A DNA stretch of 64,000 nucleotides from CAYUVF01 sp964448045. Lineage in GTDB: Bacteria; Bacteroidota; Rhodothermia; Rhodothermales; Salinibacteraceae. The position numbers and the translations under genes were made by a program. Below the pieces are notes generated by a model that was not told the DNA's origin, did not search any database, and saw only the letters and a program-made list of their open reading frames with translations. Positions 47,517-56,965 of this stretch are shown here, piece by piece; within the stretch, counting starts at the first letter, position 1; every line of letters begins with the position of its first letter. The stretch spans positions 39,676 to 103,675 of the forward strand of contig CAYUVF010000004.1 in assembly GCA_964448045.1 (NCBI GenBank), in the 5' to 3' direction.

Positions 47517-50500
47517 TCACTCTGCCGTCTCGGGGTGCGCCCGGGGAACCTCGCGGTCACTCGGCGCTCCATCTCCTCCCATGACATCCGTCGTCGCCAT
47601 CTTGGCGCCGGCCTCGGCGGTCGTCAGGTACGTGTACATCGCCGGAATAACGTAGAGCGAGAGCGCCGTACCGATCAGCAATCCGCCGATGACGGCAAGG
47701 CCCATCGGGATGCGACTCTGCGCGCCCGCGCCCAGCGCCAGCGCAATCGGCAGCACGCCAAGCGTGGTGGAGAGCGCCGTCATCAGAATGGGCCGGAAGC
47801 GCGCCGCCGAGGCATCTTCGATCGCCTCGCGGATCGACAGGCCCGCGGCCTTGCGCTGGTTGGCGAATTCGACAATCAGAATGCCATTCTTGGCGACAAG
47901 GCCAATCAGCATCACGATGCCGATCTGGCTGAAGATGTTGATCGACTGGTTGAAGTACCAGAGAAAGACGAATGCGCCGGCGAGCGCGAGCGGCACGGTA
48001 AACAGGATGATGAGCGGATCGCGGAAGCTCTCGAACTGCGCGGCCAGCACGAGATAGATGAGGATGAGCGCGAGCGCGAACACGTACAAGAGCCGGTTCG
48101 ACGTTTCGGTGAAGTCGCGCGAGGGACCGCTGAGCGAGGTGGAGAACGACTCGGGCAGCACCTCCTCGCCGATCCGGTTCATGGCCTGGATGCCGTCGGC
48201 GATGGTGTAGCCGGGCGCCAGCTGCGCCGAGATGGTTGCCGAGCGGAACCGGTTAAAGCGATACAGCTGCGGCGGGGTCGCCTGCTCGCGCACAGTGATG
48301 AGATTATCGAGCAGCACCGGCTCGCCACTCGCAGAGCGAACGTACAGGCTCTTGAGGTCCAGCGTTTCGTTGCGGTTGTCCTGCTTCACCTGCGCCACAA
48401 TCTCGCGCTGCTCCCCGTCGCGCACGAAGAAGCCCACGCGCTGCTCGCTCAGGGCCAGCTGCAGCGTCTGCGCTACATCGAGCGCCGAGACGCCGATGTT
48501 GTCGGCTCGGTCGCGGTCGATGGTCACCTCCAGCTCCGGCTTGTTGAACTTGAGGTTGACATCGGCGAAGGCAAAGGTCTCCTCCTGACGCGCCCGCTCC
48601 ATGAACGCGGGGAGCACACGCTTCAACTCGTCGATGTTGGGCGCCTGCAGGACGTACTGCACCGGCAGCCCCTGCCCAAAGCCGATGGAGATAGTCTGCT
48701 CCTGCGACACGTAGGTGCGCGCGCCTTCGAGTTGCGACACCGTTTCGGTCAGCTGATCGGCGATCGCCATCTGCGAGCGGTCGCGCCGGGCCGGCTCCAC
48801 GAGCTGCACCCGCATGAACGCCGAGTTGACCGAGCTGCTCGCCCCAAAGCCCGGCGACGTCACCGAGATGGTCGCCGCCAGATCTTCGCCGAGCTCACCC
48901 TGCACCGTGGCATAGAGGCTGTCGACGTAGTCGTCCATGTACTCGAAGGTGGCGCCTTCCCGCGCCGTGGTAAACATCCGCACGCTGCTGCGGTCCTCCA
49001 GCGGCGCCAGCTCCTCGGGCAACGTCGTGTAAAACAACCCGATGAGTCCCACGCACGCCGCCATGATGACCAGCGCCCACCAGCGGCGCTCCATGAACGC
49101 ATGCAACGTCCGCCGATACGCCTTCGTCAGGCTCTGGAAAAAGGGCTCCGTCTTCCGATAGAACCACGAATGCTTGGCATCCGAGGTCAGCAGGCGCGTC
49201 GACAGCATCGGCGTGAGCGTCAGCGCGACGAACGACGAAATGGCGACGGCGCCCGCGATCACCAATCCGAACTCCATGAAGAGCTGGCCGGTCAATCCGC
49301 CGAGGAAGATGATCGGCAGGAAGATGACGACGAGCGAAATGGACGTGGCAATGACGGCGAAGAAAATCTCGCGGGTGCCTTTGACGCCGGCCTCCATCGG
49401 GGCATCGCCGCCCTCAATTTTGGCATAGATATTCTCCAGCACCACGATAGCATCGTCCACCACCAGCCCGATGGCCAGCACGATGGCCAAGAGCGTGAGC
49501 ACATTGATGGAAAAGCCCGCCGCGTACATCACGAAGAACGCCCCGATGAGCGCCACGGGAATCACGACGAGCGGGATGATGGTCGAGCGCCAGTCGCGCA
49601 GGAAGAAGAAGATGACGAGGAAAACGAGCGCGAGCGCAATGAAGATCGTCTGCTGCACCTCGTCGATACTCTGCCGGATCTGCGTCGTCGTGTCGAAGCC
49701 GATGCCCAACTCCAGATCAGCGGGCAAATCGCGCTCGATGATGTCCAGCCGGTTGTAGAACTCATCGACGATGTCGATATAGTTCGCCCCGGGCAGCGGG
49801 CGCAGCACCACGCCCACCATGGGCACGCCGTCGCGCTTGAGCACCGTGCGCTGGTTGCGGGGCCCGATCTCGGCGCGGCCCACGTCTTTGAGGCGCACGA
49901 TCTCGCCCGTGGGCGACTGCTTGAGAATCAGGTTATTGAAGTCCTCGGTCGTCTGCAGCCGCCCCTGCGTGCGCACCGTCAGCTCGATGGTCTGGCCCTC
50001 GATGCTCCCCGATGGCAGCTCCACGTTCGAGCGATCGAGCGCGCGGCGGATGTCGAGCGGCGTCAGGCTGTACGCCGCCAGCTGCTGCGGATTGAGCCAG
50101 AGGCGCATCGCATACGTTTTCTCACCCCAGACATCGACCCGGCTCACCCCGCTGATCGTCTGTAGTCGCTCCTTGAACACATCATCCGCGATCTCGGTCA
50201 GCTCCAGCAGGTTGCGCTGATCGCTGCTGATGTTTAGGAACACGATCGGCGGCGCATCGGCATCGGACTTGGAGATGGTGGGCGGCTCCGCATCGGGCGG
50301 AAGCTGGCTCTGCGCGCGGCTCACGCGGTCGCGCACGTCATTGGCGGCGCGCTCCAGATCGGCCCCCAGCTCGAACTCGACCGTGACCGTCGACCGCCCC
50401 TCGCGGCTCACCGACGTGATCGTGCGGATGCCGTCGATGCCGTTGATCTGCTCCTCCAGCGGCTCGGTAATCTGCGAGTCGATCACATCGGCGTTGGCGC

Positions 50501-50657
50501 CGGTGTACGAGGTCGCTACGCTAATCACGGGCGGATCCACCGCCGGATACTCCCGCACGCCCAAAAACCAGAAGCCCACGACGCCAAAGATGATGATCAT
50601 CAGTGACATCACGGTCGCAAGCACCGGGCGCCGAATGCTGAGGGAGTAGAGACTCAT
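47517..50657 (-). CDS. RND efflux pump inner-membrane transporter (HAE-1/AcrB type)
   Basis: The start at 50657 (MSLYSLSIRRPVLATVMSLM) gives 1046 residues, the usual AcrB length. Twelve transmembrane helices, two large periplasmic loops and the proton-relay Asp pair in IGLVVDDAIVVLENIYAKIEGG are visible, with GIVMLIGLVAKNGILIVEFAN in the second half. It expels hydrophobic compounds using the proton (or sodium) gradient. The upstream adaptor gene and downstream TolC gene complete the system. An in-frame upstream extension to 50705 is rejected as non-conserved. Confidence 0.95.
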   Translation of the reverse strand: MSLYSLSIRRPVLATVMSLMIIIFGVVGFWFLGVREYPAVDPPVISVATSYTGANADVIDSQITEPLEEQINGIDGIRTITSVSREGRSTVTVEFELGADLERAANDVRDRVSRAQSQLPPDAEPPTISKSDADAPPIVFLNISSDQRNLLELTEIADDVFKERLQTISGVSRVDVWGEKTYAMRLWLNPQQLAAYSLTPLDIRRALDRSNVELPSGSIEGQTIELTVRTQGRLQTTEDFNNLILKQSPTGEIVRLKDVGRAEIGPRNQRTVLKRDGVPMVGVVLRPLPGANYIDIVDEFYNRLDIIERDLPADLELGIGFDTTTQIRQSIDEVQQTIFIALALVFLVIFFFLRDWRSTIIPLVVIPVALIGAFFVMYAAGFSINVLTLLAIVLAIGLVVDDAIVVLENIYAKIEGGDAPMEAGVKGTREIFFAVIATSISLVVIFLPIIFLGGLTGQLFMEFGLVIAGAVAISSFVALTLTPMLSTRLLTSDAKHSWFYRKTEPFFQSLTKAYRRTLHAFMERRWWALVIMAACVGLIGLFYTTLPEELAPLEDRSSVRMFTTAREGATFEYMDDYVDSLYATVQGELGEDLAATISVTSPGFGASSSVNSAFMRVQLVEPARRDRSQMAIADQLTETVSQLEGARTYVSQEQTISIGFGQGLPVQYVLQAPNIDELKRVLPAFMERARQEETFAFADVNLKFNKPELEVTIDRDRADNIGVSALDVAQTLQLALSEQRVGFFVRDGEQREIVAQVKQDNRNETLDLKSLYVRSASGEPVLLDNLITVREQATPPQLYRFNRFRSATISAQLAPGYTIADGIQAMNRIGEEVLPESFSTSLSGPSRDFTETSNRLLYVFALALILIYLVLAAQFESFRDPLIILFTVPLALAGAFVFLWYFNQSINIFSQIGIVMLIGLVAKNGILIVEFANQRKAAGLSIREAIEDASAARFRPILMTALSTTLGVLPIALALGAGAQSRIPMGLAVIGGLLIGTALSLYVIPAMYTYLTTAEAGAKMATTDVMGGDGAPSDREVPRAHPETAE

Positions 50658-50708
50658 GTCGATTGTCGATTTGCGAATGGGGAGTGACGACGGATCATTC
50701 GACACTCA

Positions 50709-51827
50709 TCATTCGACTTTTTCAATTCGGACGGGGAGACCGGGGCGCAGCTGCTGGATGCCAGAGGTAATCACTGTATCTTGCAGCGCCAGCCCGCTCG
50801 TGACTTGCACGGTCGAATCGGTGCGCACGCCAATCTCGATGGACTGCGGCTGGGCCTGGCCCTTGCGGACGACGAAGACCTGCTGCCCGCCCAACTCGGG
50901 AAGCACCGCAAAGGCCGGCACGGTGAGTGCATCCTCGATCGTGTCGAAGACCACCGTGATATCGGCGAAGGCGCCGGGGCGAAGGGTGGCATCCGGATTT
51001 GCAGCGCGAGCCCGCAGGCGCAGCGACCGCGTGCTCGCGTCGATCTGCGGCTCGATGGCGTACACGCGCCCGGTGTACGTGGCCTCCGAACCCCGCACGG
51101 TGAACGAGATCGGCGCGCCCGGCTGCAAGCGGCTCGAGTACTTCTCCGGCACCGAGAGGTCAATCTTGATCGGGTTGATGCTCTGCAGCATGGCGATGCG
51201 CGTCTGCGGGGCAATGTAGCTCCCCTCGCTCACATTCCGTAGCCCGATCGTCCCGCTGAACGGCGCCCGCACCTCCGTCTTCTCGATGCGCGCCTGCACC
51301 AGGTCCAGTTCCGACTCCAACACGTTCACTTCGTTGACCGTTTGGTCGAACGTCTCCTGGCTCACGCCCCCCTCTTCGAGCAGGCGCTCCTGCCGCTCCA
51401 TCCGGTCGCGCACCAGATCGAGGCGATATTCCAGCCGCTGTTTCTCGGCCTGCAGCTCGGCATCGTTGATCGTGAGCAGCAGCTGCCCGGCCTCCACGCG
51501 GCCGCCCTCCTCAAACTGGATGCGCGTCACCTTGCCCGCCGCTTCGCTCGTCAGCTCCACCGACTCGTTGGCGCGGAGTGTCCCCGTCGTGAAGATCCGA
51601 TCCTGCACCGCGCTCGTCTTCACCACATACGCATCGACCCCCAGCGGCTGCGGGCCCGATCCGCCGCCTGCGTCGCCGTTCTCATCCGAGGAGCCAATCT
51701 TGGGGATCGCCAGCCCAACGAGAATTACAGCCGCTACGCTAAAGCCCAGGATACGCTTCCAGACCGATCCGCCTGAGGACGTGGAGGCGCCATCGGACGG
51801 CGCGGGAGATGACGAAGAGGAAGACAT
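50709..51827 (-). CDS. RND efflux periplasmic adaptor (membrane fusion protein)
   Basis: The 372-residue protein has a Ser-rich N-terminus, one membrane anchor (GFSVAAVILVGLAIPKIG, about 30-48), then the lipoyl and hairpin domains (TSEAAGKVTRIQFEEGGRVEAGQLLLTINDAELQAEKQRLEYRLDL) and the beta-barrel (APFSGTIGLRNVSEGSYIAPQTRIAML). It bridges the RND pump and TolC. It is the first gene of the operon; no dedicated regulator gene is adjacent. Confidence 0.93.
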   Translation of the reverse strand: MSSSSSSPAPSDGASTSSGGSVWKRILGFSVAAVILVGLAIPKIGSSDENGDAGGGSGPQPLGVDAYVVKTSAVQDRIFTTGTLRANESVELTSEAAGKVTRIQFEEGGRVEAGQLLLTINDAELQAEKQRLEYRLDLVRDRMERQERLLEEGGVSQETFDQTVNEVNVLESELDLVQARIEKTEVRAPFSGTIGLRNVSEGSYIAPQTRIAMLQSINPIKIDLSVPEKYSSRLQPGAPISFTVRGSEATYTGRVYAIEPQIDASTRSLRLRARAANPDATLRPGAFADITVVFDTIEDALTVPAFAVLPELGGQQVFVVRKGQAQPQSIEIGVRTDSTVQVTSGLALQDTVITSGIQQLRPGLPVRIEKVE

Positions 51828-52115
51828 ACGAAGCCAAGCGGATGGGTGAAGTGAACGACATCGATCCAGCGCATATCACAACGCCCACCTCCCCGGATGA
51901 TCCCGCCCGTGTCACGAAGTGCACAAGTGCGTACGGAAGTGCATCGGGGGAAGTGCGCTGTTGCGTCCATACATACACAGCACCGAGAGAGCGGTTCGAT
52001 CGGTGTATGTGTGTGACCTGCAATCACCCATTTTGTTACGATCCCGCCGGAATTCCTATATTGATCGAACTGAAACGCCTGATGTGCTCTACAGCGCAGC
52101 CGAACCCGCTTTCCG

Positions 52116-54560
52116 ATGGCCACCCCCTCCGTTCTCGATTGGATCCGCACGCTCCTTCGCACGATGCCGTGGCGAATGGGAGCGGCCGGATGCGCCGTGC
52201 TGCTGATCGGATCGCTGGCATGGCCGCTGCCCGATACGGTTTCGTCTGACCGCGCGACCATCAGCCTCCGGATCACCGACCGTGCCGGCCACCTCCTGCG
52301 TGAGATCCGCCCCGATGGCCGCGGGCACCCCATGGCACTCGACGCCATCGCCCCGGCCGCCATCGACGCCCTGCTCGCTACCGAGGACCGGCGCTTTTGG
52401 AGGCACCCCGGCATCGATCCGCTGGCGCTCGTCCGGGCCGCATGGACCGACCTGCGCCACGGCGCCATCATCAGCGGGGGCTCCACGATCACGATGCAGG
52501 TGGCTCGCCTCCTCCGTGCGAAGCGCGACCGCGGCTGGATCGACAAGCTCGCGGAGATGCACCTCGCCCTGCGGCTGGAACTGCGCCGCTCGAAAGCGGA
52601 CATTCTCGCGCTGTGGCTCAACCGCGTGCCCTTCGGCAACCGGGCGCGCGGCATCGAAGCGGCGGCGCAGCTCTACTTCGGCAAACCAGCGCGCGACCTC
52701 ACAACCGCCGAGGCCGCCTACCTGATCGGCCTGCCGCAGAGCCCGAGCCGCTACAACCCATTCCGCCACCCCGATCGCGCCAAGACCCGGCAGCGGCGCG
52801 TCCTCCATGCGATGGAAGCCGCCGGTCACCTCACCACCGACGAGCACCGCCGCCTTGCCGCGCTCCCGCTTGACCTCCAGCCCCCGGAGCAGACGTTCCG
52901 TGCGCCCCACTTCACCCAGCACGTGCCCCAGACGCTGCCGGCCGACGCGCCGCTCACCGAACTGCGCACGACGCTCGACCTCGACCTGCAGCATACGGTC
53001 GCGTCGATCGTACACGGGCATATCACCCAACTGGCAGATCGCTCAGTGACGAATGCGGCGGCGGTGGTTCTCGACAACCGGACCGGCGCCGTCCGTGCTT
53101 ATGTGGGTAGCGCCGACTTCTGGAACGCCCGCACCGGCGGCCAGAACGATGGCGTACGGATGCTCCGTCAGCCCGGCAGTGCGCTGAAGCCGTTCACCTA
53201 CGCCGCGGCCCTCGCCACGCGCCGCTTCACCCCGGCCTCCATCCTGGCCGATACTCCCCTCCAAGTCCGCGAAGCAGGCGGCGCCTTTTCGCCCGAAAAC
53301 TACGACCGGCGCTACCACGGTCCGGTGCCCCTGCGCGAGGCGCTGGCCTCAAGTTACAACGTGCCTGCCGTTCGGATGGCGCGGCGCCTCGGCCCCGAAA
53401 CGGTGCTGCACACACTGCGCGATGCCGGCTTCGCCTCGCTCGACCAGCCCGCTCCGCACTACGGCGTCGGTCTCACGCTGGGTAACGGCGAGGTGCGGCT
53501 GATCGAGCTGGCGCAGGCCTACGCCGGCCTCGCTCGCGGCGGCTCGCTGCCGCCCCTCCGCACGACACGCTGGCGCCTCACGGCCGATGGCGACACCCTC
53601 CGCACGGCTTCCAATGCGCCGCGCTCCAACGGCATCGCGCCGTCCGTCGCCTATCTGATCACCGACATCTTGCAAGACCCCGAAGCGCGAGCGCCTGCCT
53701 TCGGACGCAGGAGTCCACTGGAGCTGCCGTTTCCGGCGGCGGTCAAGACGGGCACCTCGAAGGACTACCGCGACAACTGGACGGTGGGCTACAGCCCCAA
53801 ATACACGGTGGCCGTGTGGGCCGGCAACTTCGACGGCTCACCCATGCGCTGGGTAAGCGGCGTGTCGGGTGCGGGACCGATCTTCAACGCGATCATGCGA
53901 GAAATCGGCTCGGGCGGCGCTTTCGAACGGCCACCCGGCATCGACACGGCAACCCTCTGCCCGGCGAGCGGGCAGCGCCCCAGCGCCCACTGCCCGGCCC
54001 CACGGCGCGAAGTTTTCCTCACCGGCACCGCCCCCACGGACACGTGCACCGTCCATCGCCGCGTGCGGATCGACACGCGCTCCGGGCTGCGAGCCTCAGC
54101 GAAGACGCCGGAGCAGTTCGTTCACGCCAAGCTGTTTACCGTTCATCCGGAGCGCTTCCACCCGTGGATGCACGAACACAACATGCCGCTGCCGCCGGAA
54201 GCCCCGCACACCGCTGTCACGCGCCCCGCCAGCGACACGGAGGCCGTGATCACCGACCGCCTGCAGATCCAGTACCCGGACGACGGCACGACGTACCGCC
54301 TTGACCCCGTTCTCCGCACCGATCATCAGCAGATCCACCTGCGCGGCACGGCGGCCGCCATGCTGCACGACGTGCACTGGACCGTCGATGGCACCCGCCT
54401 CGATTCCGATTACCGCGACGCACGTTGGCGCCTCCGGCCCGGCACGCACACGCTCATGCTCCGTGCCCTCCGCCCCGGTGGACAACCCGTTCAGAGTCGC
54501 CCGGTTCAGATTCGGGTGTTCGAGTACCAGCGCGCAGAAACCGCATCAGCGCAACACTGA
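52116..54560 (+). CDS. pbpC: Penicillin-binding protein 1C
   Basis: The 814-residue protein is a bifunctional peptidoglycan synthase of the PBP1C type. A membrane anchor (about 21-37) precedes the glycosyltransferase domain with catalytic Glu in LLATEDRRFWRHPGID and GGSTITMQ. The transpeptidase domain has SALK (RQPGSALKPFTY), SYN (SSYNVP) and KTGTS. The C-terminal BiPBP_C domain (ITDRLQIQYPDDGTTYRLDPVL...) is typical of PbpC. In many bacteria pbpC sits beside an alpha-2-macroglobulin gene; here such a gene begins 9 kb downstream. Confidence 0.93.
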   Translation: MATPSVLDWIRTLLRTMPWRMGAAGCAVLLIGSLAWPLPDTVSSDRATISLRITDRAGHLLREIRPDGRGHPMALDAIAPAAIDALLATEDRRFWRHPGIDPLALVRAAWTDLRHGAIISGGSTITMQVARLLRAKRDRGWIDKLAEMHLALRLELRRSKADILALWLNRVPFGNRARGIEAAAQLYFGKPARDLTTAEAAYLIGLPQSPSRYNPFRHPDRAKTRQRRVLHAMEAAGHLTTDEHRRLAALPLDLQPPEQTFRAPHFTQHVPQTLPADAPLTELRTTLDLDLQHTVASIVHGHITQLADRSVTNAAAVVLDNRTGAVRAYVGSADFWNARTGGQNDGVRMLRQPGSALKPFTYAAALATRRFTPASILADTPLQVREAGGAFSPENYDRRYHGPVPLREALASSYNVPAVRMARRLGPETVLHTLRDAGFASLDQPAPHYGVGLTLGNGEVRLIELAQAYAGLARGGSLPPLRTTRWRLTADGDTLRTASNAPRSNGIAPSVAYLITDILQDPEARAPAFGRRSPLELPFPAAVKTGTSKDYRDNWTVGYSPKYTVAVWAGNFDGSPMRWVSGVSGAGPIFNAIMREIGSGGAFERPPGIDTATLCPASGQRPSAHCPAPRREVFLTGTAPTDTCTVHRRVRIDTRSGLRASAKTPEQFVHAKLFTVHPERFHPWMHEHNMPLPPEAPHTAVTRPASDTEAVITDRLQIQYPDDGTTYRLDPVLRTDHQQIHLRGTAAAMLHDVHWTVDGTRLDSDYRDARWRLRPGTHTLMLRALRPGGQPVQSRPVQIRVFEYQRAETASAQH

Positions 54561-54704
54561 TTTCCATGTTGGATTTTCAAGAACAAGACAAAGACTTCGT
54601 AACGTTCGTGTCAATCGCTCCAGATGGCTGCACACTGGCAGTTTTCGTTCGTTCGTTAGATAGGATACACGACTAACAATCCTGTCACGCAACGCAGAAC
54701 TCGC

Positions 54705-55685
54705 ATGAGCACCAACATCCTGAAACGTCCCGTAGACACGCTCTCCTTCGCCAACGGCGACACGATGCCAATCATCGGCCTCGGCACGTGGAAGTCGGCG
54801 CCTGGCGAGGTGTACGACGCGGTCAAAACCGCGCTGCGCGTGGGCTACCGGCACGTCGACTGCGCCCCCATCTACGGCAACGAGGCCGAGGTAGGCCGCG
54901 CGCTGCAGGAATCCTTCGACCGCGGCGAGGTCGACCGCGAAGACGTGTGGGTCACCTCCAAGCTGTGGAACGACAGCCACGCGCCCGAGGACGTGCGCCC
55001 CGCCCTCGAAGCGACGCTCGACGACCTGAACCTCGACGTGCTGGATCTCTACCTGATCCACTGGCCCGTCGCGCAAAAGAAAGGCATCGACATGCCGCAG
55101 TCGCCCGATGAGTTTCTGTCGCTGGACGAACGCCCGATCCACGAAACGTGGGCCGCGATGGAGGACCTGGTGAAGGCGGGGCTGGTCCGCCACATCGGCG
55201 TCTCCAACTTTAGCGTGCCCAAGCTGCGCGCCCTCATCGACACCGCCGACCATACGCCCGAGATGAATCAGATCGAGCTGCACCCGTATCTGCAGCAGCC
55301 GGAGATGCTCGACTTCTGCGACGAGGCCGGCGTGCACCTGACGGCCTACTCGCCCCTCGGCTCGTCGGACCGCCCCGAGGCAATGAAATCCGAGAACGAG
55401 CCGTCGCTGATGGCCGACCCAACCGTAAATGAGATCGCCGACCGCCACGACGCCTCGCCCGCGCAGGTGCTCATCAGCTGGGCCATCCACCGGGGCACGG
55501 CCGTCATCCCGAAATCCGTGACACCCGCGCACATCAAGGACAATCTGGCGGCCACGGAGCTGGACCTGACCGACGCCGACATGAATGCCCTCGCCGAGCT
55601 GGATCGCGGCTTTCGCTACGTTAGCGGCGACGGCTGGGCGATAGAGGGTAGCCCGTACATAATGGAGAACCTGTGGGACGAATAA
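54705..55685 (+). CDS. Aldo/keto reductase
   Basis: The 326-residue NADPH-dependent oxidoreductase has the AKR barrel. Signature 1 is GYRHVDCAPIYGNEAEVGRAL with catalytic Asp and Tyr, then Lys in WVTSKLWND and His in YLIHWPVAQKKG. Signature 3 near the C-terminus is VIPKSVTPAHIKDNL. It resembles the aldehyde/aldose reductase branch. It follows pbpC after 144 bp and is probably expressed by itself. The substrate is unknown. Confidence 0.93.
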   Translation: MSTNILKRPVDTLSFANGDTMPIIGLGTWKSAPGEVYDAVKTALRVGYRHVDCAPIYGNEAEVGRALQESFDRGEVDREDVWVTSKLWNDSHAPEDVRPALEATLDDLNLDVLDLYLIHWPVAQKKGIDMPQSPDEFLSLDERPIHETWAAMEDLVKAGLVRHIGVSNFSVPKLRALIDTADHTPEMNQIELHPYLQQPEMLDFCDEAGVHLTAYSPLGSSDRPEAMKSENEPSLMADPTVNEIADRHDASPAQVLISWAIHRGTAVIPKSVTPAHIKDNLAATELDLTDADMNALAELDRGFRYVSGDGWAIEGSPYIMENLWDE

Positions 55686-55703
55686 TCGCCTGCAATCCCC
55701 GGC

Positions 55704-56957
55704 TCACTCCCACGGATCGATAGCCGTGCCATCGTCGATGACGTCGTCGGGGTGGGTGATGACGGGCTCGCCCTCGTCCAGCCCCGACGTGATCTCGGCC
55801 TGCAGGCCGCTGCGGTGACCGATCCCCACGGCGCGCTGCTCGGCTTCACCATCGTTATCTACAAACACGGCCCAGCCGCCGTCGGCCCGGAAGAGCGCGC
55901 TGGAGGGGACCTGCAGCACGTCGTCGCCGTCCCACACGATGAAGCGGGCCACGACGCGGTAGCCGTCGCCCAGCCGTGACCGCGCGCCTGTCGATGGGTT
56001 CTCATGCTGATCGCTGCCCGCTCGCTCCCCCTCGCTGGTCCCGGTGATGTCGGCCACGACGAAGACGCGCTGCTCCTCCACCCCGAGCGCAGACACCTTG
56101 GTCCGCCCTGTCGGCTCCACCGTGCGCACACGGCCGTCGAGCGGGGGGCCGCCCCAGCGCTCGAACTGCACCGGCGTCCCCGACTCGATCTGCACGGCGT
56201 CGGACGAGAGCACGTCGATGACGACCTCCAGTTGCTGCGGATCCCCGAGGTCGAGGAGCGGCTGGCCGGGCCTGACGACGCCTTCGCTCTCGTGATGCAC
56301 ACTCAGCACGCGCCCGTCGATCGGCGCGGGGATGCGAACGCGTTCGGTGGGTGTGTTGCCGTCACCACTGCTGGCTCCGGCGTATCGAATCGCAGTACGC
56401 GCAGCCTCGACCTCGTACTGGGCCACGTCGACGGCGTGATTGGCGGCCGTGCGGCGCGCTTCGGCCTGGCGGGCCTCTGCGGCGGCGCGGTCGAGCTGCT
56501 GCTGCGTGGCGGAGCCGGCGTCGAACAACCCCTGCACGCGCTTGTACTCAGCCACAGCATACTCGGCCTGAGCGGATGTGGCATCGGCCTCCTGGCGGGC
56601 GGCCTCCAGGCGCGCTTCGGCGGCGGCCACGCGGGCCTCGGCCTCGGCGCGGCGGCGCGGATCGAGCACGTCGGAGCGCATCGGCTCCAGCGTCAGCAGC
56701 ACCTCGCCCTGCTGCACGGCGTCGCCCACCTCCCACGCGACGCGCTGTGCGTAGCCAGCCACCGGCGCGGTGACCACGTACCGCTCGCGCACCCGCGTCT
56801 CGCCCTCCTCCTCGATCACGACCTGCATCGGCCCGCGCGTCACGGGCTGCGTCTCCACGCGCACCGGCTGCGGCATGAAGCCGTACACGATGGCTGCGAT
56901 AACGGCGAGTGCTACCGCCCCGATGCCGATTCTCTTGCGCCAGTTGGTGTTGTTCAT
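55704..56957 (-). CDS. ABC exporter periplasmic adaptor (HlyD/MacA-like)
   Basis: The 417-residue protein has an N-terminal anchor (IGIGAVALAVIAAIVYGFM), a lipoyl-hairpin region with a long Ala/Glu-rich coiled coil (about 95-195) and a beta-barrel (IDGRVLSVHHESEGVVRPGQPLLDLG). It starts 8 bp after the permease stop, so they are co-transcribed. It should connect the FtsX-type permease to the outer-membrane TolC protein of this operon. Confidence 0.9.
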   Translation of the reverse strand: MNNTNWRKRIGIGAVALAVIAAIVYGFMPQPVRVETQPVTRGPMQVVIEEEGETRVRERYVVTAPVAGYAQRVAWEVGDAVQQGEVLLTLEPMRSDVLDPRRRAEAEARVAAAEARLEAARQEADATSAQAEYAVAEYKRVQGLFDAGSATQQQLDRAAAEARQAEARRTAANHAVDVAQYEVEAARTAIRYAGASSGDGNTPTERVRIPAPIDGRVLSVHHESEGVVRPGQPLLDLGDPQQLEVVIDVLSSDAVQIESGTPVQFERWGGPPLDGRVRTVEPTGRTKVSALGVEEQRVFVVADITGTSEGERAGSDQHENPSTGARSRLGDGYRVVARFIVWDGDDVLQVPSSALFRADGGWAVFVDNDGEAEQRAVGIGHRSGLQAEITSGLDEGEPVITHPDDVIDDGTAIDPWE

Positions 56958-56965
56958 GGCGACGG

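Noticed and set aside
47535..50165. Long plus-strand open frame opposite the RND pump
   Set aside because: Arg/His-rich shadow product; the minus strand encodes a full AcrB-like pump.
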